Of a stretch of 64,000 nt of DNA, positions 25,004-33,103 are shown piece after piece; the first letter of the stretch is position 1; each line of letters begins with the position of its first letter. The translations under genes were made by a program, and so were the position numbers. Source of the DNA: Gemmatimonadota bacterium. GTDB taxonomy: Bacteria; Gemmatimonadota; Gemmatimonadetes; Longimicrobiales; Gaopeijiaceae. The DNA lies in the NCBI GenBank assembly GCA_007121455.1, contig SKKN01000006.1:78827-142826 (forward strand). Reading direction: 5' to 3'. The notes under the pieces were generated by a model that worked only from the letters and a program-made list of their open reading frames with translations, searched no databases and was not told where the DNA came from.

Positions 25004-25414
25004 GTGAACTACTATACGGTCAGCGTCCAAGCCCACTACGATGCGGCGCACTTCCTCCGGAATTACGGTGGGAAATGCGAGCGGTTGCACGGCCACCGGT
25101 GGGTGGTGGAGGTAGCGCTTCGGACCGCTGAGCTGGGCGAAGGGGGCATCGCATTCGACTTCGTGGAGCTCAAGAGGCACCTCATGGAGCTCGTCGAACG
25201 CTTCGATCATCGCAACCTGAACGATGTCCCTCCCTTCACCGAGATCGAAACGAGTGCAGAGAACCAGGCGCGCTACTTCTTCGAAGAAGTGAAGGAGCGC
25301 TTGCCCGCTGAGGTTGCGGAGGGGCTGTTGTACGCGCGGGTGTGGGAGACCCCGACCCAGTGGGCGCAGTACGGGCCGTCTCCCGCGGTTGCACCGGTCC
25401 CGTCCGGGCCTTGA
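25004..25414 (+). CDS. queD: 6-carboxytetrahydropterin synthase QueD-type protein
   Basis: 136 residues, GTG start with GAGAGG upstream. The catalytic-Cys/Zn motif is CERLHGHRW (C-x3-HGH), the QueD spacing, with AAHFL, FDHRNLND and VWETPTQW completing the site. Expected role: conversion of dihydroneopterin triphosphate to 6-carboxytetrahydropterin for 7-deazaguanine (queuosine) synthesis. It is the second PTPS-superfamily protein in the same operon. No queC, queE or queF is visible in the window. Confidence 0.88.
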   Translation: MNYYTVSVQAHYDAAHFLRNYGGKCERLHGHRWVVEVALRTAELGEGGIAFDFVELKRHLMELVERFDHRNLNDVPPFTEIETSAENQARYFFEEVKERLPAEVAEGLLYARVWETPTQWAQYGPSPAVAPVPSGP

Positions 25415-25420
25415 GAACCC

Positions 25421-26044
25421 GTGCACCTGCTTCTCACCGACCGGCTCATCTGCCCTCGATGCGGCCCGCCTCACGGCCTGATCCTCCTGGCGGACGAAGT
25501 TGCGGACCGGAGGGTGTACGAGGGTACGTTGGGATGTTCGAACTGCCGGGAGGAGTACGAGGTGCAAAGCGGCTTCGCGGACCTGAGGCGTCCACCACGC
25601 GAGCCATTTCCCGATCCGGTGGCCTCCTCCTCCACGAACGAGGAGGAGGCGCTGCAGCTCGCCGCCCTGTTCGGTGTGGAGAGGGGGCCCGGCTTCCTGC
25701 TCCTTCTCGGTGAGACCGCGGTCCATGCGCCCTCGATCGCAGCGGCAATCGAAGACATCGAGGTCATCGCCGCGGATCCGATGATGCGGGCTCTGCCGGA
25801 GGCGCCGGGAGTGAGTCGCATCGCGGTGCACGACGAGCTCCCTTTCTTCCAGGGTGGCATCCGCGGCGTGGCGATGATCGGGGACGAAGCGGAACGCAAA
25901 ATGAATGAAGGGGTCCGAGTTCTGGCGGCCGGGAGCCATCTCGTGGTTCTGCATCCCTCCGCGGCCACCTCGAACCTCCTGTCGGGATGGGAGCTGAAGG
26001 TCGTGGTCGAGGACCCGAGGGCAGTGGTGGGAGTCCGTATTTGA
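25421..26044 (+). CDS. Unknown protein with Trm112-like zinc ribbon
   Basis: 207 residues. N-terminal CPRC and CSNC about 30 residues apart form a zinc-ribbon as in Trm112/UPF0434 proteins. The rest is a Rossmann-like alternation (LLLLGETAVHAPSIAAAIEDIEVIAADP, VAMIGDEAERKM, SHLVVLHPS) that may be a degenerate methyltransferase-like or nucleotide-binding domain. It has a GTG start six bases after queD, so the genes are co-transcribed. Not assigned. Confidence 0.75.
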   Translation: MHLLLTDRLICPRCGPPHGLILLADEVADRRVYEGTLGCSNCREEYEVQSGFADLRRPPREPFPDPVASSSTNEEEALQLAALFGVERGPGFLLLLGETAVHAPSIAAAIEDIEVIAADPMMRALPEAPGVSRIAVHDELPFFQGGIRGVAMIGDEAERKMNEGVRVLAAGSHLVVLHPSAATSNLLSGWELKVVVEDPRAVVGVRI

Positions 26045-26155
26045 TGCCCGTTCTTCCGCCGTCGGCCGGCTTCTCGATCCGTTGCGCAGGGGTGGGGCCA
26101 TCCCTACCTTCCGAACCATGATTTCCTTCCTGCCAATCGTCCTCAATGGGTTGCC

Positions 26156-26608
26156 ATGACTTGGTGGAAGAAGCTCTTCGGGGGTCCGGGCGACTCGGAA
26201 CGGGTCGACTACTATCAAGAGGGCCTGGTTTTGCTCAGGGAGGGCAAGTTCCATGAGGCGCTCACGTCTTTTCGGCTGGCGCTCAAGGAATCCCCCGGCG
26301 ATCCGGTCGTGCTGCAGCAGATCGCCATCGCCTACACCCGGATCGGGATGACCGAGGAAGCGACGAAAACCTACCGACACGTCCTTCAGAAGGACCCTGG
26401 CGCACCCGGGGCCCACTACGGGCTGGCCTACCTTCTGCTCCACGGCGGGCGCGAGTCGGAGGCGGCCACTCATCTCGAAGCCTTCCTGGACAACGCGCCC
26501 GTCGAAGCTGAGGCTGGGGAGCACATCCTGCACGCCCGGTCCACCCTTGCTCGCCTCCGCGGTGACGTCGAGGCGGACACGCCACTATCGAGTGATGACC
26601 ATGTCTAA
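26156..26608 (+). CDS. Tetratricopeptide repeat protein
   Basis: 150 residues with about three TPR units (YYQEGLVLLREGKFHEALTSF, VLQQIAIAYTRIGMTEEATKTY, AHYGLAYLLLHGGRESEAATH). No signal peptide, so it is probably a cytosolic scaffold. The C-terminal tail overlaps the next gene start by about 14 bases. Binding partners cannot be inferred. Confidence 0.88.
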   Translation: MTWWKKLFGGPGDSERVDYYQEGLVLLREGKFHEALTSFRLALKESPGDPVVLQQIAIAYTRIGMTEEATKTYRHVLQKDPGAPGAHYGLAYLLLHGGRESEAATHLEAFLDNAPVEAEAGEHILHARSTLARLRGDVEADTPLSSDDHV

Positions 26609-27011
26609 GCGATCCGCCGAGCTCCGTTGGAGTGGGAAGGGCCTCTCCTTCCGCGGCCGAGGAGGAGACGGGCCGGAAGTTTCCCTCGACGGTGAGTCGC
26701 GGGAGGGGCCGGCCCCGATGGAGGCCCTCCTTCTGAGCCTCGCCGGGTGCATGGGTGTCGACGTATTGGCGATCCTGAAAAAGTCGCGGGTACCCCTCTC
26801 GAGCCTCGAGATTTTCACGGAAGGGGAGCGCGCTCCGGAGGCTCCTGAACGGTTCACCCGGATCCGGATGGTCTTCAGGGTCGAAGGCGTGGAGGAGGAC
26901 CACCTTCCGCGTCTCGAACGCGCGATTCACCTTTCCGTCGAGAAGTACTGCAGCGTCTTCCACACTCTCCGGGAAGACATCGAGTTCGAAACCGCCATCG
27001 AGCGGAGCTGA
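26595..27011 (+). CDS. OsmC/Ohr family protein
   Basis: 138 residues. The two redox cysteines sit in SLAGCMGVDV and KYCSVFHTL, the pattern of OsmC-type thiol peroxidases that reduce organic hydroperoxides. ATG 26595 is chosen, with ATG 26601 two codons later as the alternative; neither has a clear ribosome site, and overlap with the TPR gene suggests coupling. Confidence 0.88.
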   Translation: MTMSKRSAELRWSGKGLSFRGRGGDGPEVSLDGESREGPAPMEALLLSLAGCMGVDVLAILKKSRVPLSSLEIFTEGERAPEAPERFTRIRMVFRVEGVEEDHLPRLERAIHLSVEKYCSVFHTLREDIEFETAIERS

Positions 27012-27061
27012 TCCTCGGCAGCGGCAGGCCCCCACGCGAAAGATCGAGGAGGTGACCCAGA

Positions 27062-28930
27062 ATGGATGCCACCGCCACAGCGAGCGCTTCCAATTACGCG
27101 GCCAACCCCGCAGATCTCCCATCCGGAACGCTTACGAAGCTGTTTCACGGGAGCACCGAGCGGAATCGATCCCGCTCGGCATTCCGGTACTTCAACGGGG
27201 CAGCCTGGCAGGACATCACGTACGGGGAAGCACGGAGGCTGGCTGCCCGCGTCACCGGCGCGCTGAAGGAGCTCGACCTGGAGCGAGGGGAAAGGGTCGC
27301 GATCCTCTCCGAGAACCGACCCGAATGGGCGCTTTCCGACTACGGCTGCCTCGTCGCCGGTGTCGTGGATGTGCCGATCTACGCGACGCTCACTCCGGAC
27401 CAGATCGCATACATTCTCGAAGATTCCGGTGCGCGACTCATTTTCTGCTCGACGCCGGAGCAGTTGGCGAAGGTCGAGAGGATTCGCTCCGGGTTGCCGG
27501 AGCTGTCCCACGTCGTGGTGTTCGATTCGCCGGAGACGCGCCCGGAAGGAGTGTTGACGTGGGATGAATTCCTCGCGAAGGGGGACGGTTGGGATGGCGT
27601 CGCGGACGATGCCGTCTTTTCGGAGGAGGTCGAGCGCGCGGCTCCGGATCAGGTCGCGACGATCCTCTATACTTCGGGAACGACGGGGGACCCCAAAGGG
27701 GTCATGCTCACCCATGACAACCTGTTTTCGAACATCGAGGCGACGAGTCGCCTGCTTTCCATGGGCACCGACGACTCGACGCTTTCCTTCCTTCCCCTCT
27801 CCCACGTCTTCCAGAGGATGGTCGACTACTACCTCTTCGGCAGTGGAGTGCTGATCGCCTATGCCCGCTCGATCGACACGGTCGCGGAAGACCTGAGGAC
27901 GATCCGGCCTACGATCGTGGTGTCCGTTCCCCGGCTGTACGAGAAGGTCCACGCGAAGGTGACGGAGGCCGGTGGGCTCAAGGGGCAGCTGGTACAGTGG
28001 GCCAAGTCCGTGGGTGAACGATGGGCGGATGCACGTCTCGAGGGGAGAACACCGGACCTCTCCGTCCGGCTGCAATACCCCCTCGCGAACGCCCTCGTAT
28101 TCAAGAAGCTCCGGGAAGGAGTCGGAGGACGGCTGAAGTTCTTCGTCAGCGGAGGCGCACCTCTCTCTCCCGAGATCAACAAGTTCTTCTATTCGGCGGG
28201 CATCCTGATCCTGGAGGGGTACGGGCTGACCGAGACGAGCCCGGTCACGAACGTCAATACGCCGGAAGCCCTCAAGATCGGGACCGTGGGGCGGCCCGTA
28301 CCGGGAACCGAGATCAGGATTGCCGAGGACGGTGAGATCCTCGTCCGAGGCCGCCAGGTAATGAAGGGGTACTTCAACCGACCGGAGGCGACGGCCGAAG
28401 CGATCACCGAGGACGGGTGGTTCCATACCGGGGATATCGGGGAGCTCGATGCAGAGGGGTTTCTGCGGATCACGGATCGGAAGAAGGATCTGATCGTGAC
28501 GGCAGGGGGGAAGAACGTGGCTCCTCAGCCGATCGAGGGTCGCCTGAAGGAGAATCGGTTCATCGATCAGCCCGTGCTGGTGGGGGACCGGAGGAAGTTC
28601 CTCTCTCTTCTCGTGGTCCCGAGCTTTGAAACCCTCGAGTCGTGGGCCCGGGATAAGGGGTTGTCCTTTTCCGGCCGCCGTGAGCTCCTCGAGCGGGAAG
28701 AGGTTCACCGCCTCTTCGAGAACGAGGTCGCCCGGGAGATGAAGGAATACGCACGGGTGGAGGTTCCCAAGAAGATCGTATTGCTGGACGAGGAGTTCAC
28801 GATCGAGGACGGCTCCCTGACCCCGACGCAGAAGGTCAAGCGGCGCGTGGTGGAGGAGCGGCTCGGAGAGGTCATCGACTCACTGTACGACGAAGGCCGC
28901 CGCGACCAGACGGTCTTCCTGCCCTGGTAA
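27062..28930 (+). CDS. Long-chain acyl-CoA synthetase (AMP-forming)
   Basis: 622 residues. P-loop TSGTTGDPKGVMLTH, then FFVSGGAPLSPEINKFF, YGLTETSP and the hinge GWFHTGDIGELDAEGFLRITDRKKDLIVTA region, all in order for an ANL ligase. The late GKNVAPQPIE motif is typical of FadD15/ACSBG-like long-chain ligases. It activates fatty acids to acyl-CoA via acyl-adenylate. GAGGTGA precedes the ATG. Confidence 0.95.
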   Translation: MDATATASASNYAANPADLPSGTLTKLFHGSTERNRSRSAFRYFNGAAWQDITYGEARRLAARVTGALKELDLERGERVAILSENRPEWALSDYGCLVAGVVDVPIYATLTPDQIAYILEDSGARLIFCSTPEQLAKVERIRSGLPELSHVVVFDSPETRPEGVLTWDEFLAKGDGWDGVADDAVFSEEVERAAPDQVATILYTSGTTGDPKGVMLTHDNLFSNIEATSRLLSMGTDDSTLSFLPLSHVFQRMVDYYLFGSGVLIAYARSIDTVAEDLRTIRPTIVVSVPRLYEKVHAKVTEAGGLKGQLVQWAKSVGERWADARLEGRTPDLSVRLQYPLANALVFKKLREGVGGRLKFFVSGGAPLSPEINKFFYSAGILILEGYGLTETSPVTNVNTPEALKIGTVGRPVPGTEIRIAEDGEILVRGRQVMKGYFNRPEATAEAITEDGWFHTGDIGELDAEGFLRITDRKKDLIVTAGGKNVAPQPIEGRLKENRFIDQPVLVGDRRKFLSLLVVPSFETLESWARDKGLSFSGRRELLEREEVHRLFENEVAREMKEYARVEVPKKIVLLDEEFTIEDGSLTPTQKVKRRVVEERLGEVIDSLYDEGRRDQTVFLPW

Positions 28931-28937
28931 TTCGAAG

Positions 28938-29273
28938 ATGTCGGAGATCCGCGTCGTACTCGTGACGGCTCCCAGCCAGGAGGAGGGAGAGCGGCTGGCG
29001 CGCTCCCTCGTATCCGAGCGGCTGGCAGCTTGCGGAAATGTGATCCCTCGCGTCGAGTCGGTGTACTGGTGGGAGGGTGAGGTGCAACAGGATTCAGAGG
29101 TCCTGCTCATCCTGAAGACCACGGCGGGGCGGGTCGATACGCTCGTCCGCCGAGTGAAGGATCTGCATTCGTACGATGTTCCTGAAGCGCTGGCCCTCCC
29201 CGTGCGGGAGGGATTGGAGGAATACATGGATTGGGTGGCTAAGGAGTGCATGGGGGACTCCACGGAGGGATGA
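28938..29273 (+). CDS. cutA: CutA1 divalent-cation tolerance protein
   Basis: 111 residues. LAACGNVIPRVESVYWW and SYDVPEALALPV are CutA1 signatures. It forms a stable trimer with a PII-like ferredoxin fold; the cellular role is still debated despite the copper-tolerance name. Starts seven bases after the acyl-CoA synthetase, and its stop overlaps the following TPR gene (ATGA). Confidence 0.95.
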   Translation: MSEIRVVLVTAPSQEEGERLARSLVSERLAACGNVIPRVESVYWWEGEVQQDSEVLLILKTTAGRVDTLVRRVKDLHSYDVPEALALPVREGLEEYMDWVAKECMGDSTEG

Positions 29274-30112
29274 GCGGAAAGAAACGAGAGCAGGAGGAGA
29301 TGGATCTCCCGGTCGAAGGAGAGGAAGAAGAGCGCCCGCAGGATGAGGATCCCGCGGACCCACCCGTGGAGCTCGCGGAGGACCTGTCTCGCCACGCATC
29401 GTCGGAGGAGGACGCGGTGCCTGTCCGGGCAGGGAGCGGCTCCGGGACGCATGCCGGCTCGGGGGGGGAGCCCGGCGTCGAGGAGGGGGCGGACGATCCG
29501 CTCCAGGCCGGCCTTCATCGTGCACGAGCCCTCGTCGGGGAAGGCCGGGTGCGGGAGGCGATCGAGCTGTATCGCTCGCTCACGAAGGCCTTTCCCGAGA
29601 GCGTGAAGGCGAAGAACAACCTGGGTGTCCTCTTCGATGAGACCGGCGCGCACGAGATGGCGCTCGAGCAATTCCAGGGAGCTCGAGACCTCGACCCGGA
29701 GAACGTGGATGTCCTCTCGAACCTGGGGGCATGTCTCGGGGCCGTGAACCGCTTCGAGGCGGCGGAGCGAGAGCTTCGGAAGGCCCTTCGGCTCCAGCCG
29801 GAACGTGTGGACGTTCGGGCGAACCTCGGGGTCCTTTTCTATCGGCGGGGGCTCTATGCCGAAGCAGAGCATGAGCTCCGGTGGGTGTGCAGCAGGGATT
29901 CGAGCCACGGCCCCGCGCACCTCTATCGGGGGGAGGCCTTGAACCGCCTGGGCCGAGTGGATGATGCGCTCGAAATGTTGAAGCGCGCTTCGCACCTTCA
30001 GCCCGAAAATCCGCGACCGTACTACGTTATGGGGATCCTCTACGACCGAAAGCACCTCCCACAGGAGGCCGGGGAGATGTACCGGAAGGCGCGAGAGCTG
30101 TCGACCCGGTGA
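29270..30112 (+). CDS. Tetratricopeptide repeat protein with acidic N-terminal region
   Basis: 280 residues. The first 75 or so are Glu/Asp/Gly-rich and low-complexity (probably disordered); residues about 80-275 hold at least five TPRs (KAKNNLGVLFDETGAHEMAL, VLSNLGACLGAVNRFEAAE, VRANLGVLFYRRGLYAEAE and others). No signal peptide or TM. The start at ATG 29270 overlaps the cutA stop; GGAGGG abuts it. A protein-interaction scaffold is likely. Confidence 0.88.
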   Translation: MSGKKREQEEMDLPVEGEEEERPQDEDPADPPVELAEDLSRHASSEEDAVPVRAGSGSGTHAGSGGEPGVEEGADDPLQAGLHRARALVGEGRVREAIELYRSLTKAFPESVKAKNNLGVLFDETGAHEMALEQFQGARDLDPENVDVLSNLGACLGAVNRFEAAERELRKALRLQPERVDVRANLGVLFYRRGLYAEAEHELRWVCSRDSSHGPAHLYRGEALNRLGRVDDALEMLKRASHLQPENPRPYYVMGILYDRKHLPQEAGEMYRKARELSTR

Positions 30113-30618
30113 TCCGTGTCGTGCTTTCGAGCCCGGAGCTCCTGGAGGCCGAGGCGATCCTCCGCTCGGTGAGCGACGAGCTCGAGGCCGTGACCCCCGT
30201 GGAGAAGCGGCTCGGCGTCGTGGCGGGGTCCGCGATCCTCGAGCGACTTCGCAGCGTCGGATCCCTCCCCGTGGGGGGGGCCGTCATCACGCCGGGGGGG
30301 GACCTCTCCGCGGCGTTCTTCATCCATGTGGTCATCCTCTCTCGCGATGAGCCCGTCACGGCACCGGGAGTGGGCCGTGCGCTCGTCAACGGACTCCGCA
30401 GAGCGGCGGAATGGGGGGTCGAGAGGCTCGTCCTCCCTCCTCTCGGCACGGGTGTGGGGAACCTGGACGCCGAGACGGCGGCACAGGTTATGGCCGACAC
30501 GCTCCGGGAGCACATGGTGGTCACGGAGTTCCCGGCCGAGGTGGTAGTGGCGGTGGCGAACGAGTATGAGGAGGACGCCTTCCGCCGGGAGGTGGAGCGG
30601 GTGCAGCGCCGAGGGTGA
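30109..30618 (+). CDS. Macro-domain-like protein
   Basis: 169 residues. SLPVGGAVITPGGDLSA and ERLVLPPLGTGVGNLD match the two glycine-rich loops that cradle ADP-ribose in macro domains; FIHVVILSRD and VGRALVNGLRRAAEW are the surrounding strands and helix. Candidate ADP-ribose or O-acetyl-ADP-ribose binder/hydrolase. GTG start overlaps the TPR stop by four bases. No ADP-ribosyltransferase gene is beside it. Confidence 0.85.
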   Translation: MIRVVLSSPELLEAEAILRSVSDELEAVTPVEKRLGVVAGSAILERLRSVGSLPVGGAVITPGGDLSAAFFIHVVILSRDEPVTAPGVGRALVNGLRRAAEWGVERLVLPPLGTGVGNLDAETAAQVMADTLREHMVVTEFPAEVVVAVANEYEEDAFRREVERVQRRG

Positions 30619-30671
30619 CCTGTCGCCGAGCTTCGGGCGACGCTGCCTGGGCACCATCAGGGGGACGAGCC

Positions 30672-32255
30672 ATGGTTTCGAACCGGAGAGCGGCCATCGG
30701 GGTGGGCGTCCTGATCGTGTGGGCCGCGATGGTCGGATGGCACGTCCACCGTGAGTACTTCGAGCCCGAGCTCACCCGCCTGACACGGGCGACGATGTCA
30801 CTCGCTCCCGGAACGAACTTCTACGCGCTCCGGATGGGGAACGAAACGGTGGGAACGGCCACATCCCGGCTGGACACCGTTCCCGACGGTGGCGGCTTCA
30901 TCCTCCAGGATCAGATGAATCTGGAGCTGGCAGCGCTCGGCCAGTCGGGCGGAGCGATGACCCAGACGAGGGTCTCTCTCAGCCCCACGCTTTCGATGGA
31001 AAGCTTCTCCTTCTCCCTCGCGTCGGACGCCGGTCGTTTCGAGGCGCGGGGATCCGTTTCCGGGGACACCCTCCTCACCGTCGATGTCGACGCCGGGGGA
31101 AGCGTGGAGGAAGTGAGCTTTCGCCTCCAGGATCCTCCGATCTTCGCCGCCGTGCTTCCCATCCGGGTGGCCATGTCGGGAGAACTTCGGCCCGGCCGCA
31201 CCTTCCGTTTCCCGGTCTTCGACCCCTCCACCGTCTCCACCCGAACCGTGGAGGTGCAGGTGCTCGCCCAGGATACGCTGATGGTTCCGGACACCGTGAT
31301 CCGGGAGCCGGGGAGCGGCCGCTGGGTTCCGTCCGGACAGGTTGCCGTCCCGGCCTGGCAGATCTCCGAAGACTACGGGGGAATCCGCGTGGAAAGTTGG
31401 ATCGACGCCGACGGGCGGGTCCTTCGATCCTCGAGCCCGATGGGGTTCTCGATGGAGAAGACGGAATTCGAGCTCGCCCGGCAGGATCAGGACGATACGC
31501 GAAGTCGGGGAGGGGGGCGTGGGGCGGGTGCGGACGTCGTGCTGAACACCGCGATCGAGAGCAACGTGGACCTCGGCCGGGTCGAGACGCACGACGAGCT
31601 CCGGTTCCTCCTGTCCGGCGTGGATCTGGAGGGGTTCGACCTCGATGGGGGCCGGCAGGAGCTCCGGGGAGACACGCTCATCGTCCGTCGGGAGTCCTGG
31701 AGCGAGTTGAGTCCGGAGTACGATCTGCCCTATCCTCGGATGGATCTGCGGGAAGCGCTTCAGCCGGAGCCGCTGATCCAGAGCGGCAACGAGCGGATCA
31801 TCGCCGAGGCCCGTGAGGCGGTGAGTTGGCGCTCCCGGGGGGGGAACGATCCCAAGGCTTCGGCGCAACGCCTCAACGTTCATGTTCACCGGCTGATCAG
31901 GAAGGAGATGGCCTTCGCCATCCCAAGCGCGCTCCAGGTTCTGGAGACGCGGCGAGGCGACTGCAACGAGCACACCGTCCTCTACGTCGCTCTCGCCCGC
32001 TCGCTGGGGCTTCCCGCCCGCACGGCCGTGGGGCTGGTCTACATGGAGGGAGCGTTCTTCTATCACTCCTGGCCCGAGGTCTGGCTCGGCGAGTGGGTCG
32101 CGATGGACCCGACCCTCGGGCAGTCGCCCGCGAGCGCCGCGCACATCCGTTTCAGGGTGGGCGGACTCGCGCAGCAGGTGGAGATCGCGCGCCTGATCGG
32201 CAGTCTCCGGATTCGGGTCCTCGACGAACTCCCTCGCGCAACGGAGGAGCGGTGA
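30672..32255 (+). CDS. Membrane-anchored transglutaminase-like protein
   Basis: 527 residues. N-terminal membrane anchor (about 8-24), a long beta-rich periplasmic region, then a transglutaminase-like cysteine-protease core: RRGDCNEHTVLYVALARSLG (Cys), FYHSWPEVW (His) and WVAMDPTLG (Asp), in the right order at about 415-480. It may cleave or cross-link peptides outside the cytosol. The start is ATG 30672. The stop overlaps the ABC ATPase start. Confidence 0.88.
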   Translation: MVSNRRAAIGVGVLIVWAAMVGWHVHREYFEPELTRLTRATMSLAPGTNFYALRMGNETVGTATSRLDTVPDGGGFILQDQMNLELAALGQSGGAMTQTRVSLSPTLSMESFSFSLASDAGRFEARGSVSGDTLLTVDVDAGGSVEEVSFRLQDPPIFAAVLPIRVAMSGELRPGRTFRFPVFDPSTVSTRTVEVQVLAQDTLMVPDTVIREPGSGRWVPSGQVAVPAWQISEDYGGIRVESWIDADGRVLRSSSPMGFSMEKTEFELARQDQDDTRSRGGGRGAGADVVLNTAIESNVDLGRVETHDELRFLLSGVDLEGFDLDGGRQELRGDTLIVRRESWSELSPEYDLPYPRMDLREALQPEPLIQSGNERIIAEAREAVSWRSRGGNDPKASAQRLNVHVHRLIRKEMAFAIPSALQVLETRRGDCNEHTVLYVALARSLGLPARTAVGLVYMEGAFFYHSWPEVWLGEWVAMDPTLGQSPASAAHIRFRVGGLAQQVEIARLIGSLRIRVLDELPRATEER

Positions 32256-33103
32256 TGTGGGATGGGAGCGAGGTCGACGAGGAGGCATCACACGGAGGAG
32301 AGACCGTGCTCCGGCTGACGGGTCTGGTGAAGCGCTACGGTGGCTTCACTGCCGTGGGAGGCGTCGATCTCGAGGTCTTCCCCGGAGAGATCTTCGGGTT
32401 CCTCGGCCCGAACGGTGCCGGGAAGACCACGACGATCCGGATGGTCGCGGGAGTGCTCCAGCCGTCCGAGGGAAGCATCCGGGTCGGCCCCCACGACATG
32501 GTTTCCGAGCCGTCCGCCGCCAAGTCGCAGGTCGGGTACATCCCCGACCGGCCCTTTCTCTACGAGAAGCTGAGCGGAGGCGAGTTCCTCCGCTTCGTCG
32601 CCGGGCTCTGGGGCAGGGAAGGGGCGCAGGTGGAGGAGCGGATCGACCGGTTTCTCGAGCTCTTCCATCTGACGGAGTGGCGCGACGAGCTGATCGGGAG
32701 CTACTCCCATGGAATGCGCCAGAAGCTCCTGATCAGCTCCGCACTGATCCACGATCCGGCGCTCGTCGTGATCGACGAGCCCATGGTGGGACTGGACCCC
32801 CGTGCGGCACGCCTCCTCAAGGACCTTCTCCGCACGTATGTGCATGAAGGGGGCACCGTCTTCCTCTCCACGCACACTTTGGAGGTGGCGGAGGCGCTCT
32901 GCGACCGTATCGCCATCATCCACACCGGCCGGATCATCGCCATGGGCTCGATGGAGGAGCTTCGCGCGGAGGCCGACGCGGGAGGAGCGCATCTCGAGGA
33001 GATCTTCCTGAAGGTCACGGGAGGGGACGAGATGGCGGAGGTGGTGGCGAGCCTCCGGGAGACTCTGGAGCGAGGGGGGGCGGGGAGTGCAGATCGGTCG
33101 TAG
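32255..33103 (+). CDS. ABC transporter ATP-binding protein (exporter type)
   Basis: 282 residues. Walker A GPNGAGKTTT, signature-like YSHGMRQKLLIS, Walker B ALVVIDEPMVGLDP, and switch His in LSTHTLEV. It is the DRA/CcmA-like class that drives ABC-2 exporters. ATG 32255 follows CGGAGGAG; the first about 18 residues are acidic and unlike the domain. Overlaps the permease start by 17 bases; the pair forms one exporter of unknown cargo. Confidence 0.93.
   Translation: MWDGSEVDEEASHGGETVLRLTGLVKRYGGFTAVGGVDLEVFPGEIFGFLGPNGAGKTTTIRMVAGVLQPSEGSIRVGPHDMVSEPSAAKSQVGYIPDRPFLYEKLSGGEFLRFVAGLWGREGAQVEERIDRFLELFHLTEWRDELIGSYSHGMRQKLLISSALIHDPALVVIDEPMVGLDPRAARLLKDLLRTYVHEGGTVFLSTHTLEVAEALCDRIAIIHTGRIIAMGSMEELRAEADAGGAHLEEIFLKVTGGDEMAEVVASLRETLERGGAGSADRS

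Noticed and set aside
26927..28708. 593-codon minus-strand frame
   Set aside because: Antisense to the acyl-CoA synthetase, which has every ANL motif.
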